Positions 43,335 to 52,480 of a stretch of 64,000 nucleotides of DNA are shown here, one piece after another (the first letter of the stretch is position 1; every line of letters starts with the position of its first letter). A program made the position numbers and the translations under genes. The DNA is from Salinibaculum sp. SYNS191 (GTDB lineage: Archaea > Halobacteriota > Halobacteria > Halobacteriales > Haloarculaceae): the NCBI RefSeq assembly GCF_037338445.1, contig NZ_CP147838.1:186001-250000 (forward strand), in the 5' to 3' direction. The notes beneath the pieces are model-generated. The model did not search any database and was not told where the DNA came from. It saw only the letters and a list, made by a program, of their open reading frames with translations.

Positions 43335-45107
43335 ATGGGAGACGATAGCGCGAACGGAGAGCGGAGGGATGGGAAGATAGGCCGCAGACGGTACCTGCGA
43401 AGCGTCGCCGCGGCGACAGCCGGCGGCGGACTCGCGTCGATGCTCGCCGACCGACCCATCGCCCGGCCCGTCGAAGCGCGACCGGCGATGGACGCCACGC
43501 TGGCCGTGGACGACAGCCGCGACCCGACGGCGGTGTTTCCCCAGGCCGTGATGAGCGGCGGCCCGACGGACCGCGGCGTCATCCTCTGGACGCGCGTGGC
43601 CCCCGCAGTGCTCACCGACGGCGTGCCGCTGGGCGTCGAGGTCGCGACCGACGAGGCCTTCGAGGACGTCGTCTTCCGGGGAGCGGTCCCCGCCGAGCGC
43701 ATCACGCCGTCCCGGGACCACACCGTGAAAGTCGACCTGGACGGCGAACTGGCCTCGAACGCACGCTATCACTACCGGTTCGTCTACGACGGGACCCCGA
43801 GCCAGACGGGTCGCTGCCGGACGCTCCCCGCGAGCGACGACGACGTGGGCGAACTCTCCTTTGCGGTGCTGGCCTGCCAGGACTACCAGAACGGCTACTA
43901 CGGGGCCTACCACCACGTCGCCGAGTCGGACGTGGACTTCCTCGTCCACCTCGGCGATTTCATCTACGAGTCCGCGAACGGGGCCTACACCGCGCCGAAC
44001 CGGCCGATTCCCGAGGACAGGAACTTCGAGTTGCCAAGCGGGAAGCCCCTGGCGGAGACGCTGGAGGACTTTCGCTTTCTGTACCGCACCTACAAGTCCG
44101 ACCCGCTCATGCAGGAGGGGCTGGCGGCACACACGCTCATCGCGGGGTGGGACGACCACGAGATAGCGAACAACCGCTACTGGGACTACGCGGCGGACGC
44201 GCCGGTCCTGCCCGACAAGGCCGACGGGAACGACCCGGAGTTCGCGCTCGAACTCACGGCAAACGGCATCCAGGCGTGGGTCGAACACGTCCCCGCCCGC
44301 GTCGAGTACGACCCCTCGGCGACGGACCTCCACGAGCAGTTCCGCCTCTCCCGGACTGTCGAGTTCGGCGACCTGGCGGAATTTGTCGTCACGGACGAAC
44401 GGCTGTTCCGGGACGGACCCGCCTGCCCCGGCGAGCGCCTGTCGTGTGGCCGCGAGGACGCCCAGGACCGCACGATGCTCGGAGAGCGCCAGAAGGAGTG
44501 GTGGAAGTCGCGAATGAGCGAATCGACGGCGACGTGGACCGTCTGGCTGAACGAGGTGCTGACGCTGCCGCTGACACTCGGGACGGGCAGCTACCAGGTC
44601 GAGATACTCCAGGACTCCTGGGACGGGTTCCAGGCCGAGCGCTACGAGTTGATGCAACACCTCGCCGCGGAGGGGCCTGACAACGTCATCGCGCTGACGG
44701 GCGACCTCCACTGCTCGCTCGCAGGATACATGGAATCGCACTACGGCGAGGTCGGAAACGGCAAATCCGGGCGCGTCGGCGTCGAACTCGTGACGCCGGC
44801 CGTGTCGAGCCTCACCGCCGACAGCCTGCTCGACTTCTCGACCCCCTGGGACAGCGAGGCGCTGAACGACCTCGCCACCGCCCAGAACGGTCACATCCAG
44901 TTCATGGACTGGTACCGCAACGGCTACAGCGTCGTCACGTTCACCGACGACGAGTGCCGGTACACCGCCTACGAGGTCGACGCCACGACCGACTCGGCGG
45001 ACGCGGAGCGGAGCAAACTCGCCGAATACCGGGTTCCAGCCGGCGACGTGGAACTCGACGAGCAGTACAACCGCTTCGAGGAGAACCTCGGGAGCGGCTG
45101 GTTCTAG
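43335..45107 (+). CDS. phoD: Alkaline phosphatase D-type phosphodiesterase (PhoD), Tat-exported
   Basis: The 590-residue protein has a twin-arginine signal (IGRRRYLRSVAAATAGGG) and no lipobox, then a PhoD N-terminal beta domain (AVMSGGPTDRGVILWTRVAP) and the metallophosphatase core with LVHLGDFIYE, GWDDHEIANN, WTVWLNEVLTLP and LTGDLHCS. It releases phosphate from phosphodiesters outside the membrane. It ends with a 4-base overlap with the convergent glycosyltransferase gene. The upstream 140 bases are AT-richer than the gene and probably regulatory, perhaps by phosphate, though no known box is proven. Confidence 0.93.
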   Translation: MGDDSANGERRDGKIGRRRYLRSVAAATAGGGLASMLADRPIARPVEARPAMDATLAVDDSRDPTAVFPQAVMSGGPTDRGVILWTRVAPAVLTDGVPLGVEVATDEAFEDVVFRGAVPAERITPSRDHTVKVDLDGELASNARYHYRFVYDGTPSQTGRCRTLPASDDDVGELSFAVLACQDYQNGYYGAYHHVAESDVDFLVHLGDFIYESANGAYTAPNRPIPEDRNFELPSGKPLAETLEDFRFLYRTYKSDPLMQEGLAAHTLIAGWDDHEIANNRYWDYAADAPVLPDKADGNDPEFALELTANGIQAWVEHVPARVEYDPSATDLHEQFRLSRTVEFGDLAEFVVTDERLFRDGPACPGERLSCGREDAQDRTMLGERQKEWWKSRMSESTATWTVWLNEVLTLPLTLGTGSYQVEILQDSWDGFQAERYELMQHLAAEGPDNVIALTGDLHCSLAGYMESHYGEVGNGKSGRVGVELVTPAVSSLTADSLLDFSTPWDSEALNDLATAQNGHIQFMDWYRNGYSVVTFTDDECRYTAYEVDATTDSADAERSKLAEYRVPAGDVELDEQYNRFEENLGSGWF

Positions 45108-46177
45108 TCGACGACCCGCTCGGGTTCGCCCGCAAGCACCGCGTTGTAGACGTCGGCCAACTCCTCGGCGACCCGGTCGAGGCTGTGCTCGCGGGCCGTC
45201 TCGCGGGCGTTTGCACCCAGGCGCTCCCGCAGGTCGGGATTATCCGCGAGGCGGTCGAGCGCGTCGCGGAACTCCCCGAAGTCCGAGCACAGCAGGCAGT
45301 CCTCGCCGTCCGTGTAGAACTCCCGGAACACCGGGATGTCCCGGAGCACGACGGCCTTCCCGCAGGCCATCGCCTCCAGCACGGCGATGCCCTGATTCTC
45401 TGCCTTCGTGGGAAAGAGGTAGACGTCGCCGGCCGCGTACGCGCCGCGGATGTCCTCGACCCACCCGGTGAAGGTGACGTTGTCCGGCGGGTTTCGGGTC
45501 CACTTCCGGACCGTGCTTGATGCCTGCGGACCGGTGTCGTAGGGTCCGAACCACGCGAAGTCGTAGTCGGTGGTCTCGGCGAGTTCACAGAACGTCGTGA
45601 GGCCCTTGCGCTCGAAGACGTTGCCGACCGCGAAGACGGTCATCCCGTCGAGGTCGAACCGGTCGCGGTACTCGTCCCGCAGGTTCCCGAAGCCGGAGAG
45701 TGCGTCGACGTCGACGCCGTTGGTGATAGGCCGAATCGGCGCGTCGACCGGGTAGTCATCGAGAACACCCTTCGTGTACTGGCTGGGGCAGAGCACGAGG
45801 TCGGCCTGGGAGTAGAACCAGCGGAGGTACTCCCCGAGGGGCTTGGCGAGGTAGTTCGACCCGCGAAAGCTCTCGGCGAAGTCCTCGCGCGTGACGTGGG
45901 AGTGGAGGACGAGCGGGACGTCCTCGCTGGCTGCCCGGCGAGCGACGGCGACGCTGCCCGGGCCGATCATGTTGCAGTGAGCGAGGTCGAACTGCTTGAA
46001 GAAGCCGTTCCCGATGGCGGTGTTGGCAGCCGCCCAGACGGGATGGTCGTCCTGCCACGGTGACCCGACCACGTCGACGTTGGTCATCGCGAGCGCCTGG
46101 CGCTGGTGGTCGAAGGAGGTCCCGATGCCGCTACGGTCGAGTTGCTCGGCCAGTTCGAGGTAGTGCAGGACGCGCAC
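45104..46177 (-). CDS. Glycosyltransferase, family 4 (GT-B)
   Basis: From GTG 46177 the protein has 357 residues: N-terminal VRVLHYLELAEQL, LVLHSHVTREDF, the PITNGVDVDALSG linker and the C-terminal donor site YLFPTKAENQGIAVLEAMACGKAV with the E-x7-E motif. A much longer frame to 46561 is open because of high GC, but the GT begins at this GTG. It is convergent with phoD by a shared CTAG and divergent from the RNase P gene. Confidence 0.87.
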   Translation of the reverse strand: MRVLHYLELAEQLDRSGIGTSFDHQRQALAMTNVDVVGSPWQDDHPVWAAANTAIGNGFFKQFDLAHCNMIGPGSVAVARRAASEDVPLVLHSHVTREDFAESFRGSNYLAKPLGEYLRWFYSQADLVLCPSQYTKGVLDDYPVDAPIRPITNGVDVDALSGFGNLRDEYRDRFDLDGMTVFAVGNVFERKGLTTFCELAETTDYDFAWFGPYDTGPQASSTVRKWTRNPPDNVTFTGWVEDIRGAYAAGDVYLFPTKAENQGIAVLEAMACGKAVVLRDIPVFREFYTDGEDCLLCSDFGEFRDALDRLADNPDLRERLGANARETAREHSLDRVAEELADVYNAVLAGEPERVVD

Positions 46178-46264
46178 GCCCGAGGTGTCGACAGGCCCGG
46201 GCAAAACGCTACCGGAAGGCGACGGAGCGGAACCTATACCAGCCCCCCGCTCCGACGGCCAGGC

Positions 46265-46549
46265 GTGACTGTCGCCGAGGAGCGCATCGAGCGCCTGCAG
46301 GAACTCGCCCGTGAGGCCACGGTGGCCGGCGACGAGGACCGGGCCCGGGAGTACGTCCGCCGGGCACGCCGCCTCGCCGAACGCAACCGCCTCTCGCTGC
46401 CCCGCGAGTTCCTCCGGTTCACCTGCGACGCCTGCGACGCCTACCTCAGACCCGGGAAGAACGCCCGCGTCCGCCTCCAGGACGGGCACGTCGTCGTGAC
46501 CTGCGACTGCGGCCACCAGAGCCGCTATCCGTATCACGACAGGGGCTGA
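46265..46549 (+). CDS. rnp4: RNase P protein component 4 (Rpp21/RPR2)
   Basis: From GTG 46265 the 94-residue protein has a basic N-terminal helix (ERIERLQELAREA, RAREYVRRARRLAERN) and a zinc-binding CxxC...CxC block (FTCDACDAYLRPG and VTCDCGHQSRYPY). These match archaeal Rnp4, a subunit of the RNase P complex that trims tRNA 5' ends. The start GTG sits about 40 bases from the divergent glycosyltransferase promoter. Confidence 0.93.
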   Translation: MTVAEERIERLQELAREATVAGDEDRAREYVRRARRLAERNRLSLPREFLRFTCDACDAYLRPGKNARVRLQDGHVVVTCDCGHQSRYPYHDRG

Positions 46550-46613
46550 CCGGGAATACACTCGAACGGACGAGAGAGTGCTTTTAAATCCGATGCGCCG
46601 TTAGGGGGTTGGC

Positions 46614-46862
46614 ATGGCAGACACGGAGCGGACACGGCGGATTCACGACCTCGACGTGACAGTCTGGGTGGGGAAGAACGGAGTCGAGGCGGTCACCGAC
46701 GAACTGAACGACCAGCTCGGCGACAGCCAACTGGTGAAGGTGAAGTTCCTGCGTGCGGCACGCGGCGGGACCGACACGGAGAGCCTCGCCGACGAACTCG
46801 GCGACGCGGTCAACGCCGAAGTCGTTCAGGTCCGGGGCCACACCGCCGTGTTCGAGCGATGA
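46614..46862 (+). CDS. YhbY-like CRM-domain RNA-binding protein
   Basis: An 82-residue protein with a CRM/YhbY domain: DLDVTVWVGKNGVEAVTDEL, LVKVKFLRAARGG and a strand ending VVQVRGHTAVF. The GxxG-like GKNG loop matches the RNA-contact region of the family. In other organisms YhbY associates with the large ribosomal subunit. Its stop overlaps the MscS start by four bases (ATGA), so both are coupled. Confidence 0.9.
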   Translation: MADTERTRRIHDLDVTVWVGKNGVEAVTDELNDQLGDSQLVKVKFLRAARGGTDTESLADELGDAVNAEVVQVRGHTAVFER

Positions 46863-47755
46863 ACGGGCTGGTGCTCCAGGCGTCGCAGCCCGTCGCCGAC
46901 GCCCTCGACACCGCTGGCGTCCCGTACGCCGGGCCCGTCGGCTCCGCGCTGACGTTCGTCATCGTCGCGGCCGTCCTCTATCTCGTCGGCCGTGCCGTCG
47001 TCGGCTCGCTCGTCAACCGCGTCCTCGACGCGCGCGGCCTCGACGCCCACGCCAAGAAACCGCTGCAGAAGATTACCCGTTTCACCGTCGTCTTCGCCGC
47101 CATCGCCGTCGCCTTCGGCGCTGCCGGCTACGGGAGCTTCCTCGGCGCGCTGGCGACTATCGCCGCCGCGGCGACGCTGGCGATCGGCTTCGCGATGCAG
47201 GACGTCATCCAGAACTTCGTCGCCGGCATCTTCATCTTCACCGACAAGCCGTTCCGTATCGACGACTGGATAGAGTGGGACGGCAACTCCGGCGTCGTCG
47301 AGGACATCAGCCTCCGTGTGACGCGCGTCAGGACGTTCGACAACGAACTGCTGACGGTGCCCAACTCGCAACTCACCGCCGGCGTCATCAAGAACCCCGT
47401 CGCACACGAGAAGCTCCGTCTGAAGTTCCTCTTCGGCATCGGCTACGACGACGACATCGACCAGGCCACCGACATCATCGTCGACGAGGCCGAGAAACAC
47501 GACGAGATTCTCGACGACCCAGGCCCGTCTGTGCGCCTGACGGAACTCGGAGACTCCTCGGTGGGTCTGCAGTCGCGCATCTGGATTTCCGACCCCTCGC
47601 GCGCCGACTTCGTGAAGACCCGCGGCGAGTACGTCACCGCCGTGAAAGAGCGCTTCGACGCGGAGGGCATCGACATCCCCTACCCGAACCGCACCGTCGG
47701 CGGAGGCCTCGACCTGCAGAATCTCGACGCAGTGGCCGAACCGGCTGACGACTAG
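46859..47755 (+). CDS. MscS-family mechanosensitive channel
   Basis: A 298-residue MscS with three N-terminal membrane helices, a pore helix with LAIGFAMQDVIQNFVAGIFIF, and beta domain with FRIDDWIEWDGNSGVVEDI and DNELLTVPNSQL. It opens under membrane tension. It is similar to the paralogue at 14157 (VGFAAQDLIANFVAG, DWVEWNGNSGVVRD). Its start overlaps the YhbY stop. The stop TAG is followed at once by CCACTTTTTG, the outer edge of the inverted-repeat element. Confidence 0.93.
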   Translation: MNGLVLQASQPVADALDTAGVPYAGPVGSALTFVIVAAVLYLVGRAVVGSLVNRVLDARGLDAHAKKPLQKITRFTVVFAAIAVAFGAAGYGSFLGALATIAAAATLAIGFAMQDVIQNFVAGIFIFTDKPFRIDDWIEWDGNSGVVEDISLRVTRVRTFDNELLTVPNSQLTAGVIKNPVAHEKLRLKFLFGIGYDDDIDQATDIIVDEAEKHDEILDDPGPSVRLTELGDSSVGLQSRIWISDPSRADFVKTRGEYVTAVKERFDAEGIDIPYPNRTVGGGLDLQNLDAVAEPADD

Positions 47756-47758
47756 CGA

Positions 47759-48167
47759 CCACTTTTTGCTGCGTCGGGGCTCGCCGCGCGCCTGACGGCG
47801 CGCCGCGGCCCACTCCTTGCAAAAACTTGGGGAAAAAGGCTGCTCGCGCTCGGTAGAGCGCTCGCAGTGAACCGCGCTCACTTCGTTCGCGCGGATGCTC
47901 GTGGCAGACCTTCCTTCCCCCGTCTCGCGCGATGAAACGCGCTCGCGGCCATCGCTCTGCGTTTCCGGTCTTCGGCCATGAGGCCGTCTTGTCGGCCGAG
48001 TCGGGGAAGGGCAGGGCTGCCGCTTTGCGGTGGCGGTTGCGGTAGGGAAGATGTGTTGTACTCCGAGCGGCTGACCGGCCGCGAGGAGCCTTTTCCCTAA
48101 GTTTTTGTAAGGAGTGGTCCGGTGCGCGCCGCTGGGCGCGCCCGAGACCCGACGCTACAAAAAGTGG
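47759..48167. repeat. Intergenic element with ~82-bp inverted repeat ends
   Basis: The left arm (47759-47841) and the complement of the right arm (48087-48167) agree at roughly 85 per cent by eye. Both begin CCACTTTTTG and end ACTT-GGG and AAAGGCT. The central 245 bases hold several GC-rich hairpins and no gene. The arms carry T-tracts next to the MscS stop and next to the SRP RNA 3' end, so they may act as terminators, or the whole may be a mobile repeat. Confidence 0.8.
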
Positions 48168-48174
48168 ATCAGTA

Positions 48175-48490
48175 TGAATGGAGCGGACAACCGGGGTGGC
48201 CCGGCGTTCGGACGCGGGTAGTCCCGCGCGCCTCCTCCACCCCGCGACCCTGCGAGCGACGGCTGTCCGAGGGTCCGCTGCTCGCTTCCGCGCCTGGCGG
48301 GGTACCCTCGGTTAACCGCGCGGGCACATCCCTGCAGATGCTTCCACGCGGACCGCCGTCCCCGGAGGACGAGGCTTCCACGTTGGCTTGCGGGGCCCAC
48401 GCCCGTCTGACCGGACGCCCCCGGCGTTCGGTCTCCCCTAAAGACCATAGTGGGGACGGGTGGAGCGGGGCCTAACCGCCCGACCTAGTC
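48175..48490 (-). ncRNA. ffs: Signal recognition particle RNA (7S RNA)
   Basis: On the minus strand the sequence has the conserved SRP helix 8 GGCGCGGAAGCGAGCAGCG (GGAA tetraloop with AGCAG internal loop) embedded in a long GC-rich fold. The length of about 312 bases fits haloarchaeal 7S RNA. The RNA joins SRP19 and SRP54 to target proteins to the membrane. The 5' end is inferred from the TATA-like CCTTATGC centred near 48516, about 27 bases upstream; the 3' end near 48175 is approximate. No gene lies opposite it. Confidence 0.92.
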
Positions 48491-48510
48491 CACCACAACC
48501 TACCGCGGTA

Positions 48511-48520
48511 CTGCATAAGG
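48511..48520 (-). promoter_or_regulatory. TATA box of SRP RNA gene
   Basis: CCTTATGCAG on the minus strand lies about 27 bases upstream of the first likely SRP RNA base (48489-48490). The box is in the short space between the RNA and the end of the membrane-protein gene at 48540. Confidence 0.6.
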
Positions 48521-48539
48521 GCCTTTCGGAACAGTCGGT

Positions 48540-48929
48540 TCAGAACACACCCAGAGCGCGCGAGTACCACAGCGACCCGACCGGAATCAGCAGCGCCAGC
48601 AGGGGCACGACCCAGCGGTGCAACTCCGAGATGGCGACGGCGTCCAGCCGCGTGGTCATTCCCCACCCCAGCGTCATGAGGAAGATGAAGAGCCCGAAGA
48701 CCAGCCCCGCGCCCGCCGCGATGCCGGGGTCCGTCCGGGCCTCGCGGCCCGCCGCGAGCACGATAATGGTCACGAGCGCGAGCAGCCCCGCCACGAGCGG
48801 GTTCACCAGGCCCGACCCGTAGTACGTGGCGACACTCCCGTCGGCGGCAACGTAGGGGTACAGCAGGGCCACGATGACGCCGACGCAGCCGAGAATACCG
48901 ACCAGCGGGGCGAGGTTCACGTCGTCCAT
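48540..48929 (-). CDS. Membrane protein with four helices
   Basis: A 129-residue protein with about four membrane helices: 7-27 (PLVGILGCVGVIVALLYPYV), 43-62, 70-90 and 105-124. Charged residues lie only in loops. Conserved haloarchaeal membrane protein type; family not certain. Its stop is about 20 bases upstream of the SRP promoter. Confidence 0.75.
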   Translation of the reverse strand: MDDVNLAPLVGILGCVGVIVALLYPYVAADGSVATYYGSGLVNPLVAGLLALVTIIVLAAGREARTDPGIAAGAGLVFGLFIFLMTLGWGMTTRLDAVAISELHRWVVPLLALLIPVGSLWYSRALGVF

Positions 48930-48977
48930 ACCTGGGGCTCCGAGCGGGCCGGTGTTAAAAGGCGCGGGGTCGCGCCG

Positions 48978-50072
48978 TCAGACGGCAGGCAGGGTGATGT
49001 GGAAGACAGCACCCTCGGGGTCGTTGTCGCGGACCTCGACGGTCCCGCCGTAGCTGTCGACCATCGTTGCGACGAAGTACAGGCCGAACCCGCCCTCCGA
49101 GGAGCCGTCTGTCTCCCCCCACCCGAAGATACTCTCCTTGGCGCTGTCGGGGATGCCGGGGCCGTTGTCCGCGATTGCGACCGTGACCGTCTCCTCGCCC
49201 GCGGTCACGTCGACAGTCACCCGCGGCTCGGCGCTGTCGTTGTGCTCGATGGCGTTCGAGAGGAGGTTCCCGATGACGGCCCCCAGCATATCGTTGGCGA
49301 GGACGTGAACGGGGTCATCGGGCAGCGACGTCTCGATGGTGGCGGCCTCGTCCATCGTCCCGACGTGCTCGGTCCGGTCCCTGACGACCGCTGTGAGGTC
49401 CACCGGTGCCAGTTCGACCTCCCCGTCACGGGCGACGGCCTCCAGCATCCGCCGTATCTTCTCCGTGAGGTCGATGATGTCGTCGCTCCACGAGCGGATT
49501 GTCGCCGCCCGGTCGGCCGCCGGTCCCGACAGGTCCTCGTCGAGCAACTGCGCGTTGTGCCGGATGACCTCCATCCCGTTGCCCACGTCGTGGCGGAGAA
49601 TACTGTTGAAAAACTGCAGTTGCTCGGTCTGCTCGCGCAGCGCCCGCTCCTGTTTGTGTCGCTCGATGGCGTACCGCATCGACCGCATCAGCACGTCGGG
49701 ACCCAGGTCACCCTTCGGGAGGTAGTCCTGTGCGCCCTGCTGGATGGCCCGGACCGCCGTCTCCTTGTTGTCCAGCCCGGTCAGCACCACGACGGGGACG
49801 TCCGACGCCTCGGGGAGGAACTGCTCCAGCGTCTCCACGCCGGTCGATTCGGGCAGCCCCAGGTCCAGCAGGACGAGGTCGAACGTCGACGACGTGACGG
49901 CGTCGAGTGCCGCGTCGAGACTCTCGACGTGAGTGATGGCCTGCTCGTCGGGCACGCCGGGGAACGACCCGCGACGGAGGTGATGTTCTACCAGCGTCGC
50001 GTCGCCGCTGTTGTCCTCGACGAGCAACACGGCGAGAGCGTCACGGCTCTCGCTCAGCGCCTCCCCGCTCAT
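48978..50072 (-). CDS. Response regulator-histidine kinase hybrid
   Basis: The 364-residue protein has an N-terminal receiver ([17 protein letters not shown], phospho-Asp in [17 protein letters not shown] near the Lys) and a C-terminal histidine kinase: H-box [20 protein letters not shown]-box [12 protein letters not shown]1 DNGPGIP and G2 GGFGLYFV. It probably relays phosphate to the short response regulator whose gene overlaps its ATG by four bases. No membrane helix, so it senses in the cytoplasm. Confidence 0.93.
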   Translation of the reverse strand: MSGEALSESRDALAVLLVEDNSGDATLVEHHLRRGSFPGVPDEQAITHVESLDAALDAVTSSTFDLVLLDLGLPESTGVETLEQFLPEASDVPVVVLTGLDNKETAVRAIQQGAQDYLPKGDLGPDVLMRSMRYAIERHKQERALREQTEQLQFFNSILRHDVGNGMEVIRHNAQLLDEDLSGPAADRAATIRSWSDDIIDLTEKIRRMLEAVARDGEVELAPVDLTAVVRDRTEHVGTMDEAATIETSLPDDPVHVLANDMLGAVIGNLLSNAIEHNDSAEPRVTVDVTAGEETVTVAIADNGPGIPDSAKESIFGWGETDGSSEGGFGLYFVATMVDSYGGTVEVRDNDPEGAVFHITLPAV

Positions 50073-50512
50073 TTCGGCGGCATCTTCACGACGGAGAACC
50101 AGAAGTCCTCGATTCGCGTAACGATGTCCACGAAGCCGTCGAAGTCCACCGGCTTCGTCAGGTAGGCGTTGGCGGTGAGTTCGTACGAGCGGACGACGTC
50201 CTCCTCCGCCTCGGAACTCGTCAGGACGACGACCGGAATCCGGCGCAGCGAAGGGTCCTCCTCCATGTCTGCCATCACCTCCCGGCCGTCCTTCTTGGGC
50301 ATGTTCAGGTCGAGCAACACGAGGTCGGGCCGGGGTTCGTCGGCGTACTCCCCCTCCTGTCGCAGGAACTCAATCGCCTCGACACCGTTCGTGACAACGT
50401 GGAGATTGTTGATGATGTTCCCGTGTTCGAGTGCCTTCTCCGTCAGGCGAACGTCGCCGGGATTGTCCTCCGCGAGCAGAATTTCGATTGGGTCACCGTC
50501 GTCTGGTACCAG
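50069..50512 (-). CDS. Stand-alone response regulator with probable CTG start
   Basis: A full receiver domain is coded from 50512 to 50069: [19 protein letters not shown] (acidic pocket), [13 protein letters not shown] (phospho-Asp68) and the [10 protein letters not shown] region with the conserved Lys. There is no ATG, GTG or TTG before the acidic pocket in this frame; a CTG at 50512 is exactly 26 bases from TATA-like TCATATGA (50535-50542) and gives a normal 147-residue protein. A shorter start at GTG 50320 would lose half of the domain. It overlaps the kinase gene by four bases. Confidence 0.8.
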   Translation of the reverse strand: MVPDDGDPIEILLAEDNPGDVRLTEKALEHGNIINNLHVVTNGVEAIEFLRQEGEYADEPRPDLVLLDLNMPKKDGREVMADMEEDPSLRRIPVVVLTSSEAEEDVVRSYELTANAYLTKPVDFDGFVDIVTRIEDFWFSVVKMPPK

Positions 50513-50642
50513 AAGATATTCCTCCAGTTACTTGTCATATGAGGGCCTACAGACCTGTTAACTGTTCCGACCCGCTCCGCTCCGTCACCCGGTCGTCGCG
50601 TGTCACCAGGTTTTACCTGCTGTGTGTCCTGTCACGAGACAG

Positions 50643-52103
50643 ATGGAACTGAGCAAGCGAGCGTCGCTGGGGCTCACCGGACTGCTATCCGTGCTGCTGG
50701 CAGGCATCGTCGTTCGCGACGTGGTGCGCGACTGGCTGGTCGAGAACAAGCCGCTGTGGTCGACGCTGCTGGAGAATGTGGTACCACTCGGGTCTGCACT
50801 CGCCGTGCTGGCTGCCGGGTACCTGGTGTACCAGCGGCGGGACGAGCGGTTCATGACGGCGGTGACCCGGTGGCAGTACATCGGCACAGCCGGCCTCCTC
50901 GTGGTGGCGGCCGAGGTCGTCGGCGCGCAGGTCATCCAGGGGGAACTCAAGCCGTGGCTCATCGTCCTCCAGATAACCATCGGCGGTGCCGTCGCCGGCA
51001 CGCTGGTGGGCTACGCCACCGCCCGGTCGGAAGTCACACGCGAGACCGCCCGGCGCGAACGCGACAAGTTCGAGGCACTGTTCGAGAACGCACCGGCCGA
51101 AGTCGTCGAGGTCGTTCTGGCGGGCGGGGAACCCGTCGTCGTGGAACAGAACGCCGCCTTCGCCGAGATGTTCGGCACCGAGGGGGACAGTCCCGCGGGC
51201 GACCCCCTGTTCGAGACGGTGAGCCACGACGAAGAGACGCGGGCGGTCATCACAGGCTCCCTCCGGGCGGGAGAGGAAGACGCGACGCGGCTCCACACCG
51301 CCACCGCGAACGGACAGCGCGACTTCCAGCTTCGCGTCGTGCCCTTCCGCGACAGCGAACGTGGCTATCTCCTCTACACCGACATCACGGAACTCTCGAC
51401 GACGAAAGCGGAACTCGAAGCGACGGTCGGCCGCTTGGAGCGGTCCAACGAGCGCCTCCAGCAGTTCGCCTACGTCGCCTCACACGACCTCCAGGAGCCC
51501 GCGCGGATGGTCTCCAGCTACATCTCGCTGCTGGAGACGGAGTACGGCGACCAGTTCGACGAGGACGCCCACGAGTACATGGACTTCGCCATCGACGGAG
51601 CCGACCGGATGCAGGCGATGATAGACGGCCTGCTGGACTACTCGCGGGTCCGGACCCAGGGCGAGGAGTTCACCGAGACCGACGCCGGCGAGGTGTTCGC
51701 CGACACCATGCGCGACCTGGAACTCCTCCGGGAGGAACACGACGCGACCGTCACCTGCGACGACCTCCCGACGGTCGAGGCCGACAGAAACCAGCTCGGT
51801 CAGGTCTTCCAGAACCTCGTCGAGAACGCCATCGAACACGGCGGTGACGGGACGACGATACACGTCGGTGCCGAGCGCCGCGAGGACGATGTCCGCTTCT
51901 CCGTGGCCGACGACGGCCCGGGCATCCCCGAGAACAGACAGGACCGCGTCTTCGAGATATTCGAGCAGGGGAGCCGCGACAGCGACGGCACCGGCATCGG
52001 GCTGGCAATCTGTGACCGCATCGTCTCCCGACACGGCGGCGAGATGTGGGTGGAGTCGAGCGAGGGCGAGGGCGCGACGTTCTACTTCACGATTCCGACC
52101 TGA
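50643..52103 (+). CDS. Membrane histidine kinase with PAS domain
   Basis: From ATG 50643 the protein has 486 residues: four N-terminal membrane helices (about 12-28, 46-65, 85-103, 116-135), a PAS-like domain (FEALFENAPAEVVEV to LLYTDITE), the HisKA box FAYVASHDLQEPARMVSSY and an ATPase domain with NLVENAIEHGG, ADDGPGIPE and GTGIGLAIC. It may sense membrane or redox state. TATA-like GGTTTTACC about 27 bases upstream of the ATG suits a leaderless start. It is divergent from the response regulator. Confidence 0.94.
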   Translation: MELSKRASLGLTGLLSVLLAGIVVRDVVRDWLVENKPLWSTLLENVVPLGSALAVLAAGYLVYQRRDERFMTAVTRWQYIGTAGLLVVAAEVVGAQVIQGELKPWLIVLQITIGGAVAGTLVGYATARSEVTRETARRERDKFEALFENAPAEVVEVVLAGGEPVVVEQNAAFAEMFGTEGDSPAGDPLFETVSHDEETRAVITGSLRAGEEDATRLHTATANGQRDFQLRVVPFRDSERGYLLYTDITELSTTKAELEATVGRLERSNERLQQFAYVASHDLQEPARMVSSYISLLETEYGDQFDEDAHEYMDFAIDGADRMQAMIDGLLDYSRVRTQGEEFTETDAGEVFADTMRDLELLREEHDATVTCDDLPTVEADRNQLGQVFQNLVENAIEHGGDGTTIHVGAERREDDVRFSVADDGPGIPENRQDRVFEIFEQGSRDSDGTGIGLAICDRIVSRHGGEMWVESSEGEGATFYFTIPT

Positions 52104-52153
52104 CAGGACAGCCGACCACAACACCCACGTACCCGCCCCTGCTACGGCCGGGC

Positions 52154-52480
52154 ATGGGATTGGGCGGAACTGCCAAGAAACTCCAGAAGGTCATCGACGC
52201 GGCCGAACAGCTCTACAGCAAGATGAACGAGGTCATCGAGCGTCTCACCAAACTCGAGAGAGACGTCGAACACACCAGCACGCAGGTCGACCACCTGGAA
52301 CGCGACGTCGCCGAGCAGCGGGCGCTGGTCGAGGCGCTCGCAGAACAGCAGGGAATCGACGTCGACGACGTTCTGGAACAGGCCGACCTCCCGCCCGAAC
52401 CGACCGCCGCGGACGACGCCGGGGAGCAACCCGACGGCGACGCCGACGGCACGACGGTCGACGTGTCCGAAGAGACGTGA
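52154..52480 (+). CDS. DUF5798-like coiled-coil protein
   Basis: From ATG 52154 the product has 108 residues: a Gly-rich start MGLGGTAKK, a coiled coil from about 12 to 70 with heptads (VIDAAEQLYSKMNEVIERLTKLERDV), and an acidic Asp/Glu/Pro tail. It resembles a small haloarchaeal family I know as DUF5798. Function unknown. It follows the membrane kinase by 50 bases and its stop adjoins the CoA-binding gene stop. Confidence 0.75.
   Translation: MGLGGTAKKLQKVIDAAEQLYSKMNEVIERLTKLERDVEHTSTQVDHLERDVAEQRALVEALAEQQGIDVDDVLEQADLPPEPTAADDAGEQPDGDADGTTVDVSEET

Noticed and set aside
43323-44894. 523-codon open frame on the minus strand
   Set aside because: Shadow of phoD, which has complete family motifs and a Tat signal on the other strand.
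14157-47755. Idea that the two MscS genes form one unit
   Set aside because: They are over 30 kb apart with different neighbours; simple paralogues.
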